DNA of 19,514 bases from Candidatus Albibeggiatoa sp. nov. BB20. GTDB lineage: Bacteria; Pseudomonadota; Gammaproteobacteria; Beggiatoales; Beggiatoaceae. Numbering within the stretch: the stretch's first letter is position 1; the number at the start of each line of letters is the position of its first letter. Below, piece by piece: positions 1 through 8,031 of this stretch. A program made the position numbers and the translations under genes. The notes beneath the pieces are model-generated. The model made no database searches. It worked only from the letters and a program-made list of their open reading frames with translations, and had not been told where the DNA came from. The DNA lies in assembly GCA_016744725.1 (NCBI GenBank), contig JADGDW010000084.1:1-19514 (forward strand), written 5' to 3'.

Positions 1-166
1 GTGTGATATTATTCAAATATTTTAAGGTTTGAGGCATACCTATTCCACCCTACATTTTCAAGCTTTTTTAAATTTTACGTAACTTGAGTTAATAAAATAA
101 TGAATCTTTATAGTAAATTTGGTGCATAATTTTATTATCAAGAAACCGATTTTAAATTATAACATA

Positions 167-195
167 TTGAAATACATTTGAAAGATTGGTATTGT
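167..195 (+). promoter_or_regulatory. Probable sigma70 promoter of the tatD-family gene
   Basis: TTGAAA (167-172) and TATTGT (190-195) are separated by 17 bases, matching the sigma70 consensus at 5/6 and 4/6 positions. Transcription would start near 202, about 30 bases before the ATG at 231. This fits the ATG start and excludes the TTG at 186, which would lie inside the promoter. Confidence 0.45.
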
Positions 196-230
196 ATACC
201 GTAATTTTTCATAACCTATACGATGTAGCC

Positions 231-989
231 ATGCTTGTAGATTCCCATTGTCATTTAGATTTAGATAAACATACCCCAACAGAAACCTTATTGAAAAATG
301 CTAAAGAAATGGGGGTCAATCATTGTTTATGCGTTTCTGTCGATTTAGAAAGTTTTCCAGCGATACTGAATCATGCTCAAACTCATGACAATGTATTTGC
401 CTCCGTCGGTGTACATCCGAATACAACCGAAGGTGTAGACCCCACTATTGAGCAATTAATTGAACTGGCGGCTGATCCAAATGTGATTGCGATTGGTGAA
501 ACCGGTTTAGATTATTTTCGTAGTGAAGGTGATTTAACTTGGCAACATGATCGATTTAAAGTGCATATTGCAGCGGCAAAACAAACATCAAAACCATTGA
601 TTATTCACACCCGAGATTCTTCACAAGATACTTTGAAAGTACTGCAAGCAGAAAATGCAAGCGATGTGGGTGGTGTGATGCATTGTTTTGTTGAGGATTG
701 GGATACTGCTAGTCAAGCGATGGATTTGAATTTTTATATTTCATTTTCAGGAATTGTGACTTTTAAGAGTGCCAAAAGTTTGCAAGAAGTGGCAAAGAAA
801 ATACCATTAGATAGAATGCTAGTTGAAACGGACTCACCTTATTTAGCACCTGTGCCGCATCGTGGCAAAATCAATCAACCTGCCTACACACGTCACGTCG
901 CCCAGTTTATTGCTGATTTACGTGGTGAATCATTGGAAACGATTGCAGCACATACAACACAGAATTTTTTCCGTTTATTTCATTTATAG
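231..989 (+). CDS. ycfH: TatD-family metal-dependent hydrolase (YcfH type)
   Basis: This is a cytoplasmic TIM-barrel metallohydrolase of the TatD family, whose members act as Mg-dependent 3'-5' DNA exonucleases or deoxyribonucleases; the precise role of the YcfH branch is not settled. Counted from the ATG at 231 (252 aa), it has the N-terminal metal motif DSHCHLD (H6, H8), GETGLDY (E90), IIHTRD (H126), MHCF (H151) and ETDSPYLAPVPHRG (D201), so all metal ligands are present. It resembles E. coli YcfH over its full length. I chose the ATG at 231 because the family starts right before this DSHCH motif; an upstream in-frame TTG at 186 would add 15 untypical residues and overlaps the likely promoter. 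No strong Shine-Dalgarno is visible. The usual neighbours holB and pilZ are not seen. The TAG stop lies within the left end of a dispersed palindromic repeat, so the repeat may have supplied the stop codon. Confidence 0.93.
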   Translation: MLVDSHCHLDLDKHTPTETLLKNAKEMGVNHCLCVSVDLESFPAILNHAQTHDNVFASVGVHPNTTEGVDPTIEQLIELAADPNVIAIGETGLDYFRSEGDLTWQHDRFKVHIAAAKQTSKPLIIHTRDSSQDTLKVLQAENASDVGGVMHCFVEDWDTASQAMDLNFYISFSGIVTFKSAKSLQEVAKKIPLDRMLVETDSPYLAPVPHRGKINQPAYTRHVAQFIADLRGESLETIAAHTTQNFFRLFHL

Positions 990-1069
990 TCGTTTTATTT
1001 TAAAGTGATTGATATTTAAAGTATAAAAAGACTTTCAGTCCTAAACATACAAACCAAAATTGACTATAG
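985..1069 (+). repeat. Dispersed palindromic repeat, copy A
   Basis: This copy starts with TATAGTCGTTTTATTTTAAA, carries a decayed core AAGACTTTCAGTCCT (1028-1042), and ends with ACAAACCAAAATTGACTATA. The ends form a short terminal inverted repeat (TATAGTC/GACTATA). It shares both ends and spacing with the copies at 2697-2764 (opposite orientation) and 9354-9469. Its inner left part resembles the second half of the 9354-9469 copy, so it looks like a deletion variant of the double-hairpin form. Confidence 0.8.
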
Positions 1070-1098
1070 AACCGTAAAAAACATTTATTGGATCATAA

Positions 1099-1121
1099 GG
1101 CAGGAGCAAAAAACTCTTGCC
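1099..1121. other. Stem-loop between convergent genes
   Basis: GGCAGGAG (1099-1106) pairs with CTCTTGCC (1114-1121) through one G-T pair, around an A-rich loop. It sits between the convergent ends of the tatD-family gene and the solute-binding lipoprotein gene. Neither side carries a T-run, so intrinsic termination is unproven. Confidence 0.35.
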
Positions 1122-1174
1122 ATACACAGCTATTCAAATCAAAAACATTTAACAAATTAAATATATGATTTATA

Positions 1175-2653
1175 TTATAATTTCTTTTGAACCCATTTCA
1201 AACTATCATAATTACCATCAGCAGATAAATTATAATGCTCAATTATTTTCTGAGTAACTAGAACATAATCTTCATACCATAATGGTACGTAAGGTAAATC
1301 ATCGAAAATTTGCTGCTGAATTTGATGATACAATTTAACCTGTTGTTTTAAATCTATTGTACGTTTAGCTTCATCAATCCATTGATCTAATTCAAGGTTA
1401 ATATAGCGGCCACGATTTGCCCCACTGGGTGGTACAGAGTCACTGTGAAACACATATTCAAAAATATCAGGCATTTTTACTTCAACCCACATTAAGCTGT
1501 ACATTTGAAAATTGCCCGCTTTAATATCGCCGTAAAACGTACCCCAGTCATACGTTTGTAAATCCATCTCAATCCCAACTTGTTTCAGTTGATGTTGCAT
1601 CACCGTAGCTAAACGAATTCGCACAGGATTGGTCGAGGTTTTATAACTCAGTTTTAAGGGTTTATCCGCATAACCTGCTTGTGCAAGGAGCTGTTTAGCC
1701 TTTTCAGGATCATAAGGATAAAGTGGTAACTCTGGATGGCCAGCCCAATGGCTTGGTGGCAAAATACTGCTGGCGGGTCGCGCCGCATCGCCTAACACAT
1801 AATGAATAATATCTTCACGATTTAAAGCATACGCAATCGCTTGCCGAATCAAAGGATTACTGATTGTTTCATCTTGCAAATTAAACCCAAGATAAGCGAA
1901 ATTACTGCCTTTTTGTTTTTGCACTAATACTTCATTACGCTTTTCAAGCCATCGAATCAACTCAGGCGATAAATCACCTTGTAAAATATCCAGCTCACCA
2001 CGCAATAATTTAAGCACTCTAACCACAGGGTCTTTCACTTCAATAAACTCCACCATCTGTTTATCTTTTAAACGCTGTAATTTCAAACGACCATGATCTT
2101 GCCAATCCATGAATTGAAATACACCACTGCCAATAGGACGAGTATTAAATGGATGGTTTTGCGCAATCAATTTAGCAGGCAAAATCCCAATACTCAAACG
2201 ACCAATAAATAAATTATCAGGTTGTGACAAAATAAAATCGAGGGTTTTATCATCAATCACATCAATTTCTTCAATGGTTTTGAAGGCTTCTCGATGCGGT
2301 GATGCATTGGTTGGATCTAAAATAAATTCATAGGTGGCTTTAACATCATAGGCATTTAAAGTTTGTTTATTATGGAATTCACAACCCGGTGGACGTAAGG
2401 TAAAGCGATAGTGTGTGGGTAATAATTGTTCCCAAGTCGCAAGGTCTGCAATTGGCTGGCGGTTTGAGTCAAAATCAATTAATGCTCGGTAAATCAATCG
2501 GTTTACACGCGCTGATGCGGCATCCGTTGCAAAACGTGGGTCGAGCGTCACGGGCGCACTTTCTAAACCAAAACGGATAATGTTATCTTTTTCTGGTTGT
2601 GGCAGTGTGCAAGCAGTTAATAAAAATAGAAAAAATAAGGGGTATTTGTACAT
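1175..2653 (-). CDS. Family-5 ABC solute-binding lipoprotein (oligopeptide/dipeptide type)
   Basis: This is a substrate-binding lipoprotein of the SBP_bac_5 (OppA/DppA) family, expected to be anchored to a membrane and to deliver peptides or similar ligands to an ABC permease. The 492-aa product begins with a very short lipoprotein signal ending in LTAC, with C15 as the lipidation site. It then shows the family's entry region (SAPVTLDPRFATDAASARV), the central segment GFNLQDETISNPLIRQAIAY typical of the second lobe, and a C-terminal region ending in LPYVPLWYEDYVLV. Length and architecture are normal. No permease or ATPase gene lies nearby, so it is an orphan whose partners must be elsewhere. 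The ATG at 2653 has only a weak ribosome site (GGTG). A palindromic repeat sits just upstream at 2697-2764, between it and the next gene on the same strand. The ligand cannot be read from the sequence. Confidence 0.88.
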   Translation of the reverse strand: MYKYPLFFLFLLTACTLPQPEKDNIIRFGLESAPVTLDPRFATDAASARVNRLIYRALIDFDSNRQPIADLATWEQLLPTHYRFTLRPPGCEFHNKQTLNAYDVKATYEFILDPTNASPHREAFKTIEEIDVIDDKTLDFILSQPDNLFIGRLSIGILPAKLIAQNHPFNTRPIGSGVFQFMDWQDHGRLKLQRLKDKQMVEFIEVKDPVVRVLKLLRGELDILQGDLSPELIRWLEKRNEVLVQKQKGSNFAYLGFNLQDETISNPLIRQAIAYALNREDIIHYVLGDAARPASSILPPSHWAGHPELPLYPYDPEKAKQLLAQAGYADKPLKLSYKTSTNPVRIRLATVMQHQLKQVGIEMDLQTYDWGTFYGDIKAGNFQMYSLMWVEVKMPDIFEYVFHSDSVPPSGANRGRYINLELDQWIDEAKRTIDLKQQVKLYHQIQQQIFDDLPYVPLWYEDYVLVTQKIIEHYNLSADGNYDSLKWVQKKL

Positions 2654-2696
2654 ATCACCGTAAAAGGAATGCTTTAGTATCTTTGTCGCATTCAGT

Positions 2697-2764
2697 AATA
2701 GTTAATTTTGGTTTGTGTGTGAGGACTGGCTGTCCTGTATCACTTTAAAGTAAAACGACTATAG
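2697..2764 (-). repeat. Dispersed palindromic repeat, copy B
   Basis: Read on the minus strand this copy starts CTATAGTCGTTTTACTTTAA, has the core AGGACAGCCAGTCCT (plus strand 2722-2736) and ends ACAAACCAAAATTAACTATT. Its two outer segments match copy A almost base for base, but it has a single palindromic core. It lies between two minus-strand genes, upstream of the solute-binding lipoprotein. Confidence 0.85.
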
Positions 2765-2781
2765 CAAGTTATGTTGCAAGT

Positions 2782-3522
2782 CTATTCTACCATTGCCACT
2801 ATTTCATTTTTAATAAATAAGAGGTTTTTATAAATCGCTTTTAAATCTTCTATTTTGGTTGAATCAAAGTTTTGTGAGATAAAATATTGATATTTGTGCA
2901 AGGCTAATTTTTCTAAAATAACAAAGTGCCAATTTCCACCCGTAATATAAGCACCTTTTATCAATTTCCAATCATTTAATTCAACCGCGCTAATTAATTC
3001 TGCTAATAATTGTGGTCTTGGGTTGCCATATTCTTCACTTCGTTTGAATTCCTGAATAAAAAAATACGGCTTTTTACTTTCAAGTAGACCTTCTGATATT
3101 ACGAAGTCCACCGTGCCGTTTAAAATAAATTGATCGGTTGCATAACGCATTGGCAGTTCATAAAAACCACGTATTTCTTTGTCTCTTAAAAGGAAATTGA
3201 TTTTATTCAGTAATGGAGTGATGTAGTAAATTTTCAAATCTTCTTCATTATAACGCTCAATTAAAGATTCATTGTCTATAATCAAATTATTTAAAAACGT
3301 TTCTATTACACTATCTATTTCAATTGGGCTATTAAACCATTCATCAAAAACCTGTCTATCTATTTTTTGTTCAATATCAAATAATAGCTTTAACTCAGCA
3401 TCTCGAATTTTACTGTATTGATAAACAGGAACTGACGTTTTTTCTTCACCTTTGAAAAGTGCAACTTGTCTTTTTAATTCTGCAATTTCCTGCAACAGTT
3501 TTAATTCAATTTCTCTAGCCAT
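2782..3522 (-). CDS. Small PD-(D/E)XK-fold nuclease-like protein
   Basis: I do not recognise a named family for this 246-aa protein. Residues 2-24 (repeating EIELKLLQEIAELKRQV) look like a short coiled coil. The second half holds a PD-(D/E)XK nuclease signature: GTVDFVI with D139, then FFIQEFKR with E158 and K160, then a conserved-type Q171 in PRPQLLAE. This arrangement resembles HsdR N-terminal-like or Rpn/transposon-associated nuclease domains. There is no membrane segment. The ATG at 3522 has a good GGAG ribosome site 5 bases upstream. It follows glyQ on the same strand, in the place where glyS is normally found, with a gap of about 107 bases. Its role could be DNA cleavage by a selfish or defence element, but that is inference; no modification or transposase partner is adjacent. 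Confidence 0.7.
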   Translation of the reverse strand: MAREIELKLLQEIAELKRQVALFKGEEKTSVPVYQYSKIRDAELKLLFDIEQKIDRQVFDEWFNSPIEIDSVIETFLNNLIIDNESLIERYNEEDLKIYYITPLLNKINFLLRDKEIRGFYELPMRYATDQFILNGTVDFVISEGLLESKKPYFFIQEFKRSEEYGNPRPQLLAELISAVELNDWKLIKGAYITGGNWHFVILEKLALHKYQYFISQNFDSTKIEDLKAIYKNLLFIKNEIVAMVE

Positions 3523-3629
3523 CTGAACTCCGTATCAAACCAAAAGTAGAACTTGAGAACAAGCTTAATGGAGTGCGGAGCTTCTTCTGCATGAGCAAAA
3601 CAAGTTTTACACTCCTTCAAATATTTAAA

Positions 3630-4526
3630 TTAATTTTTACCCATTGGGAAGCCCAAGGATTCACGTCTATTGTAATAAGCTTGTGCGACAGCCCGTGCTA
3701 AAGTCCGAACCCGCAAAATAAACCGCTGCCGTTCTGTCACCGAAATCGCATGACGCGCATCTAATAAGTTAAAAGTGTGCGATGCTTTCAAAACCATTTC
3801 ATACGCAGGCAAAGGCAAATCCACTTCGATCAAACGCTGACTTTCTGTTTCATATAAATCAAAATTTCTAAACAAATCATCAACAGGTGCGTGTTCAAAA
3901 TTATAAGCCGACATTTCCACCTCGTTTTGATGGAATACATCGCCATAAGTAATTGTGCCTAATTTGCCATCAGTCCACACCAAATCATAGACACTTTCAA
4001 CCCCTTGCAAATACATTGCAATCCGTTCTAAACCGTAAGTAATTTCGCCCGTAACAGGTCTACATTCAATCCCGCCAACTTGTTGGAAATAAGTAAATTG
4101 TGTGACTTCCATGCCATTTAGCCACACTTCCCAACCTAAACCCCACGCGCCTAAAGTTGGAGATTCCCAGTTATCTTCCACAAATCGAATATCATGCACT
4201 AATGGGTCAATTCCCAACATTTTCAACGAACCTAAATACAATTCTTGAATATCTAACGGGGAAGGTTTAATCACAACCTGAAACTGATAATAATGTTGTA
4301 AACGGTTAGGATTTTCGCCATAACGCCCATCAGTTGGACGGCGTGAAGGCTGTACATAAGCTGCACTCCAAGGCTCAGGGCCTATCGCACGTAAAAATGT
4401 TGCTGGATGAAATGTGCCTGCGCCCACTTCCATGTCATAGGGTTGTTGCAAGACACAGCCTTTTTCTGCCCAATAGGTTTGTAAGGCTAAAATCAAATCT
4501 TGAAAAGTACTGGGTGTAGTTGCCAC
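3630..4526 (-). CDS. glyQ: Glycyl-tRNA synthetase alpha subunit
   Basis: This is the catalytic alpha subunit of the bacterial alpha2-beta2 glycyl-tRNA synthetase, which activates glycine with ATP and charges tRNA-Gly in the cytoplasm. It matches the family end to end, including DMEVGAGTFHPATFLRA, YVQPSRRPTDGRYGENPNR, FVEDNWESPTLGAWGLGWE, VTQFTYFQQVGG and the terminal NLLDARHAISVTERQRF. I place the start at GTG 4526 (298 aa): it has GGAG 6 bases upstream and gives the usual eight-residue lead to TFQDLILALQ. A TTG at 4538 would add four residues with a poorly spaced AAGGA. The beta subunit gene glyS usually follows directly; here a PD-(D/E)XK gene follows instead, so glyS must lie elsewhere. 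A sigma70-like promoter is visible at 4562-4590. Confidence 0.96.
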   Translation of the reverse strand: MATTPSTFQDLILALQTYWAEKGCVLQQPYDMEVGAGTFHPATFLRAIGPEPWSAAYVQPSRRPTDGRYGENPNRLQHYYQFQVVIKPSPLDIQELYLGSLKMLGIDPLVHDIRFVEDNWESPTLGAWGLGWEVWLNGMEVTQFTYFQQVGGIECRPVTGEITYGLERIAMYLQGVESVYDLVWTDGKLGTITYGDVFHQNEVEMSAYNFEHAPVDDLFRNFDLYETESQRLIEVDLPLPAYEMVLKASHTFNLLDARHAISVTERQRFILRVRTLARAVAQAYYNRRESLGFPMGKN

Positions 4527-4561
4527 GATATGCTCCAAGCGTCCTTGTTATGGTTGCTACT

Positions 4562-4590
4562 AGTATAACGCTTTTCGTTTTTTGTGTAAC
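4562..4590 (-). promoter_or_regulatory. Probable sigma70 promoter of glyQ
   Basis: On the minus strand GTTACA (4590-4585) and TATACT (4567-4562) are separated by 17 bases. Transcription would start near 4555, about 29 bases ahead of the GTG start at 4526. Confidence 0.5.
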
Positions 4591-4619
4591 GGCTTGAATG
4601 AGGTTTGAAACTTAAGCGA

Positions 4620-5741
4620 TTATACTCGGCCACGCAAAACTGCAATTTGCTGTAATAACACATCGGTTACGGGGGCTAATTTCTTACGCATCAACGTACC
4701 AATCGCAGTTGTGGTGGAAAAAATCGGCCGTAAAACTGAATAACGCAAACCCGATAAAATTAACAAGGCTTGAATCGTTGGACATTGTTTCGGCATTTGC
4801 TCTAAAACAAGCTGTAAGGTCTCAGGCGGCTGCTGACAACATTCATCGGCTTTTTCAATCAGGCCATTGATATCCATTTCATTATCATAATCTGCTTTGC
4901 AAATCGCCGTAAAATGCGCGGCAACCACATCAAATAAAATATTCACCACATCTTGATTAGCAGGCTTTTTTAATACTTTTTCAAATGTATCTAAAAACGT
5001 TTGTCCATCGCTGCTACTTAACCAAATGAGCTTTTGAGCAAAAATATTATCTTGTTGGGCTAATGCTTGCAATTTTACTTGAATCTCACCAGCATCATGT
5101 CGCGCGGGCATCGGGTTTGGTAATTGATGCGGTCGTGTCGCAAGAAAACCCACATAATAAGCATTTTTAGAACGCCCTCTTTGCCACAATTTGAGCGTTG
5201 TCGCCTCATCAATCAAATCCGCTTGCAGCACAAGGCGTACGGTTTCAATAATATCAATCGCTTCTTCTTCAAATGGCAAGTAATCAATTAAATGTTGCGC
5301 CAGTGTTTTACCAATATCACTTTCAATAATCGCCGAATGTGCCAACATGCTACGGGCATTTTTTGATTCAGGCATTGCCCACCACGCGCGAGTAGCTAAT
5401 TCAGGGGTTAAACCTTGCGCATTCACAACCGCCTCAACTGCTTCAGGCACACCTAGCATTAATAATTGGGCTAAATTTTCATCACGGGCTTGCCCCATTC
5501 GTGACCAACGACGCAAATAAACAGGATAACCACCGGGCGAATCTAAAATGCGTTCTGAAATCAGCTCACGCACCTGTTTTAAATACAATTCGTCCCGACA
5601 ATTGGGATGCAAAACTACTTTCGCATCACCTTGCCCTGATAGGCCATATACAATCATTTTTGACTCATCAATACGAATCGCTTGCGGTTGATTTGCCAGC
5701 AATACATTGAGGCGTAAACTATCTTCGTTGGATAATGTCAT
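4620..5741 (-). CDS. dsrS: Probable DsrS-like sulfur-oxidation accessory protein
   Basis: The 373-aa product is a soluble, mostly helical protein without signal peptide or membrane segments. Its start (MTLSNEDSLRLNVLLANQPQ), followed by AIRIDESKMIVYGL, PGGYPVYLRRWSRMGQ and RAWWAMPESKNARSML, matches what I remember of DsrS from sulfur-oxidising gammaproteobacteria. DsrS is a cytoplasmic protein linked to the dsr genes for oxidising stored sulfur; its biochemical activity is not established. The identification is from memory, so another sulfur-oxidiser-specific family remains possible. No other dsr gene is present. The gene begins 58 bases after the methyltransferase stop on the same strand, and its first five codons plus leader are duplicated at 8032-8111. 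The ferredoxin at 8174 was probably its original divergent neighbour. No strong ribosome site is visible; only AAAGA precedes the ATG. Confidence 0.62.
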   Translation of the reverse strand: MTLSNEDSLRLNVLLANQPQAIRIDESKMIVYGLSGQGDAKVVLHPNCRDELYLKQVRELISERILDSPGGYPVYLRRWSRMGQARDENLAQLLMLGVPEAVEAVVNAQGLTPELATRAWWAMPESKNARSMLAHSAIIESDIGKTLAQHLIDYLPFEEEAIDIIETVRLVLQADLIDEATTLKLWQRGRSKNAYYVGFLATRPHQLPNPMPARHDAGEIQVKLQALAQQDNIFAQKLIWLSSSDGQTFLDTFEKVLKKPANQDVVNILFDVVAAHFTAICKADYDNEMDINGLIEKADECCQQPPETLQLVLEQMPKQCPTIQALLILSGLRYSVLRPIFSTTTAIGTLMRKKLAPVTDVLLQQIAVLRGRV

Positions 5742-5806
5742 GGTCTTTATAATGGTTTGGTTCAGGACAATGCCACCAGTTTAAGGTGTTTTGGGAAAAT
5801 TAAAAT
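5727..5806. repeat. Direct repeat flanking the restriction-modification cassette, copy 1
   Basis: This 80-bp segment matches 8032-8111 in direct orientation without gaps: the first 32 bases are identical and about 8 of the remaining 48 differ. It contains the first five codons of the dsrS-like gene, its upstream leader and the methyltransferase stop codon (5800-5802). It marks the left border of the inserted or duplicated cassette. Confidence 0.9.
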
Positions 5807-7062
5807 GGTATATCTGTTAATTTTAAAACAGATTCTTTATCTTCAGTTGTTGAAAATAGACTAAATTTATCTATCAGCGGCTCAGACTCAAATAAATCAG
5901 GCTCATTATCAAATAAAGAAATTTGTGAAGAGGCTTGTTTTTCAACAAAATCTCCCATTTTTTGCAAACCTACTCTAAAGCGTTTTAATATTGTTTGCAG
6001 TGCTTCTGGGCTATTGTCAACGCCAATCCAGTTACGTTCTAACTCATCAGCGACAGCAAGCGTAGTGCCTGATCCAGCAAAACAATCTAACACTAAATCA
6101 TCTTGATTAGACGATGCTGAAATAATACGCTTTAATAAATTCTGATTTTTCTCAGTTGGGTAGCCTGTTATTTTTATATTTTGGTTATGAGCATCTTTGA
6201 AATCTAACCAAATATCTTGAATACCAACACCCAAGTGTGTATCTAAATACACTTTACGTCTAGGATTTCCATTTTTAGACCAATAAATTTCACCACGAGC
6301 ATCCATTTCATCTAATTTTTTAGGCGTGTATTGCCAGTGTTTACCTGGTGGCGGAAGTTGACCGCGCCAAGATTTACCTGTATCTCCATTACGAGAACCC
6401 GGTGCATGAATTGGGACTTTCATAAATTTACGGCCTGTTTCAGGCTCTGTATATTGATATTCTTTTTGACTTTCAGCAGAAAGAGGTTCTACAGGACGAT
6501 TCCAAATATATTTCTCTGATTTAGTATAAAAGAGAATGAAATCACTGATATTTCCATAAGTCTTACGAGTATAATTTTTAGGATTACATTTTTTGCGTAC
6601 AATCAAATTCCGATAATTTGCACTACCAAATATTTCATCCATAATTATTTTTATTTCAAAAACCATTTTTTCATCTAAATGCACATAAATAGAGCCATCA
6701 TCAGCTAATAAATAGTGTAGCAAAAATAGACGTTCTCGAAGAAATTGAACATATTCTGCATGATTGAAATTGTCGGTATAGGCATGTTTTTGTTGGCGTG
6801 AATAAAATGTGGTTTGAGTAGAAAATGGAGGGTCTATATAAATAAGTTTAACTTTTCCACAAATTTGAGGGTCTTGTATCAAATGATGTAAAACCTCAAA
6901 GTTATCTCCAAAATAAAGTTGATTAAGAGAGTGACTTTCATAGACTAAATCAATATTTGTTTGGATAGGTGATAGTATCTCAACTGCACTGCGTTTACCT
7001 TCATAGTTTAGCTCTATCTTGTTTTTTTTTCTTAGGTTAGGTGTTGGAATGCCTGTAGCCAT
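5800..7062 (-). CDS. DNA methyltransferase, beta class, probably N6-adenine (type II system)
   Basis: This S-adenosylmethionine-dependent DNA methyltransferase would protect host sites from the adjacent endonuclease. Counted from the ATG at 7062 (420 aa), the catalytic motif DPPF lies at residues 77-80 and the SAM-binding motif FAGSGTT at 328-334, followed by NWIGVDNSPEA. The order, catalysis before SAM binding, defines the beta class; DPPF rather than SPPY points to N6-adenine. The middle region (about 160-290) would be target recognition, but the target site cannot be read. I chose ATG 7062 because it forms a TAATG overlap with the endonuclease stop and has GGAG 7 bases upstream; a start at 7086 would run 25 bases into the previous gene without support. 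Its stop codon lies inside the 80-bp direct repeat. It is more AT-rich by eye than glyQ and dsrS, consistent with transfer. Confidence 0.92.
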   Translation of the reverse strand: MATGIPTPNLRKKNKIELNYEGKRSAVEILSPIQTNIDLVYESHSLNQLYFGDNFEVLHHLIQDPQICGKVKLIYIDPPFSTQTTFYSRQQKHAYTDNFNHAEYVQFLRERLFLLHYLLADDGSIYVHLDEKMVFEIKIIMDEIFGSANYRNLIVRKKCNPKNYTRKTYGNISDFILFYTKSEKYIWNRPVEPLSAESQKEYQYTEPETGRKFMKVPIHAPGSRNGDTGKSWRGQLPPPGKHWQYTPKKLDEMDARGEIYWSKNGNPRRKVYLDTHLGVGIQDIWLDFKDAHNQNIKITGYPTEKNQNLLKRIISASSNQDDLVLDCFAGSGTTLAVADELERNWIGVDNSPEALQTILKRFRVGLQKMGDFVEKQASSQISLFDNEPDLFESEPLIDKFSLFSTTEDKESVLKLTDIPF

Positions 7063-7946
7063 TATGACTCTCCATTTAATAACCAAGAGAGTGATATACG
7101 TTCAGGAATCATACGCAAAGTGACAACTTTTACACAATGATTCCAAGACTCCTCCAAGTCAGCATAATCTTGCCACATAGAACCTAGCAATAAACCTGGA
7201 CCATCATTTAAGAAAATCACTTTTAAATCTAGCTGATGTTTTTGGGCATAATTTAATATTTCATCTCTACATTCACGATATTGTCCAGTACGATCATCTT
7301 CTTGTGCACCTCCTCTATCTGAGTCGTAACGAGCTAAACCTACTGCAACTATTTTATCATTACGAAATAAAACAAAATCTACAGGTCGTTTAGGTTTTGG
7401 ATAATTTTCAAATATTTCACCTAATAAAACATCTTTACCCGCTCGTTCAGGTCCTATAATTGTCAGCTCTGGAAATTGTTCTCGAATAAGCGTAAATAGA
7501 CGCTCTGTTAAATCATAACCTTTTTTGCCTCTATCTTTATATTCCCATAATATTGCACATAAAGTTTCATCAGGCATAGGACGATTTTCAAATTGTTTTT
7601 GTGTCTCTGTAATATGCCGAAAACCTTTACCAAAATGATTGCATATATCTTTTGCTGCAGATTTTTTTTTGAGCATTTCTACGGGTGTTTCTGGACTAAC
7701 ATATTTACGAAATACTCGACATAATTGGATACGCATCCATTGAGGTTGAATCTCGTTAATAGCTAAAAATAAATCACTAGAGGAGTGAGCTGTTTTTAAT
7801 AACTGCCCAAACATAATCAAGACGGGTTTATAAAGTTCGCAAGCTAATGGCAATATATCAGGATAATATTCACCAGTGGAAAATGTAATCCATAAATGAC
7901 CTTCCGATTGGTAATCTGCAAAGTTTTTTTTAGTATGATATTTCAT
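7062..7946 (-). CDS. Putative type II restriction endonuclease
   Basis: This 294-aa protein sits directly upstream of and overlaps a beta-class DNA methyltransferase, so it is most likely the cognate restriction endonuclease. The likely catalytic core is around residues 165-225: IGPERAGKDV, then RPVDFVLF with D190, a strand KIVAVGLARYDSD, then RGGAQEDDRTGQYRE. This resembles the beta-hairpin of a PD-(D/E)XK fold, but the usual E-x-K on the second strand is replaced by GLAR; the acidic residues of YDSD or QEDD may substitute. I cannot assign a REBASE family or recognition site. The N-terminal half (1-130) is helical and may bind DNA. The ATG at 7944-7946 has no clear ribosome site. No control (C) protein gene is present. 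Assignment rests on context plus fold pattern. Confidence 0.72.
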   Translation of the reverse strand: MKYHTKKNFADYQSEGHLWITFSTGEYYPDILPLACELYKPVLIMFGQLLKTAHSSSDLFLAINEIQPQWMRIQLCRVFRKYVSPETPVEMLKKKSAAKDICNHFGKGFRHITETQKQFENRPMPDETLCAILWEYKDRGKKGYDLTERLFTLIREQFPELTIIGPERAGKDVLLGEIFENYPKPKRPVDFVLFRNDKIVAVGLARYDSDRGGAQEDDRTGQYRECRDEILNYAQKHQLDLKVIFLNDGPGLLLGSMWQDYADLEESWNHCVKVVTLRMIPERISLSWLLNGES

Positions 7947-8031
7947 TATGTCTGTTGTTTCATTAGAGCTGTAAGGTTTTGAGAAAATTTTAACCTAGTT
8001 TGTAGTAGTTTTATAACTATTTCTTGCATCG

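Noticed and set aside
186..230. N-terminal extension of the TatD-family protein from a TTG
   Set aside because: It overlaps a likely promoter and adds residues not seen in the family, which starts right before the DSHCH motif.
3530..3600. Small minus-strand frame starting MQKKLRTPLSLF between glyQ and the nuclease gene
   Set aside because: Only about 25 codons, no well-placed ribosome site and no recognisable family; it may be leader sequence only.
7063..7086. Upstream start for the methyltransferase
   Set aside because: It would overlap the endonuclease gene by 25 bases without a ribosome site; the TAATG overlap at 7062 has one.
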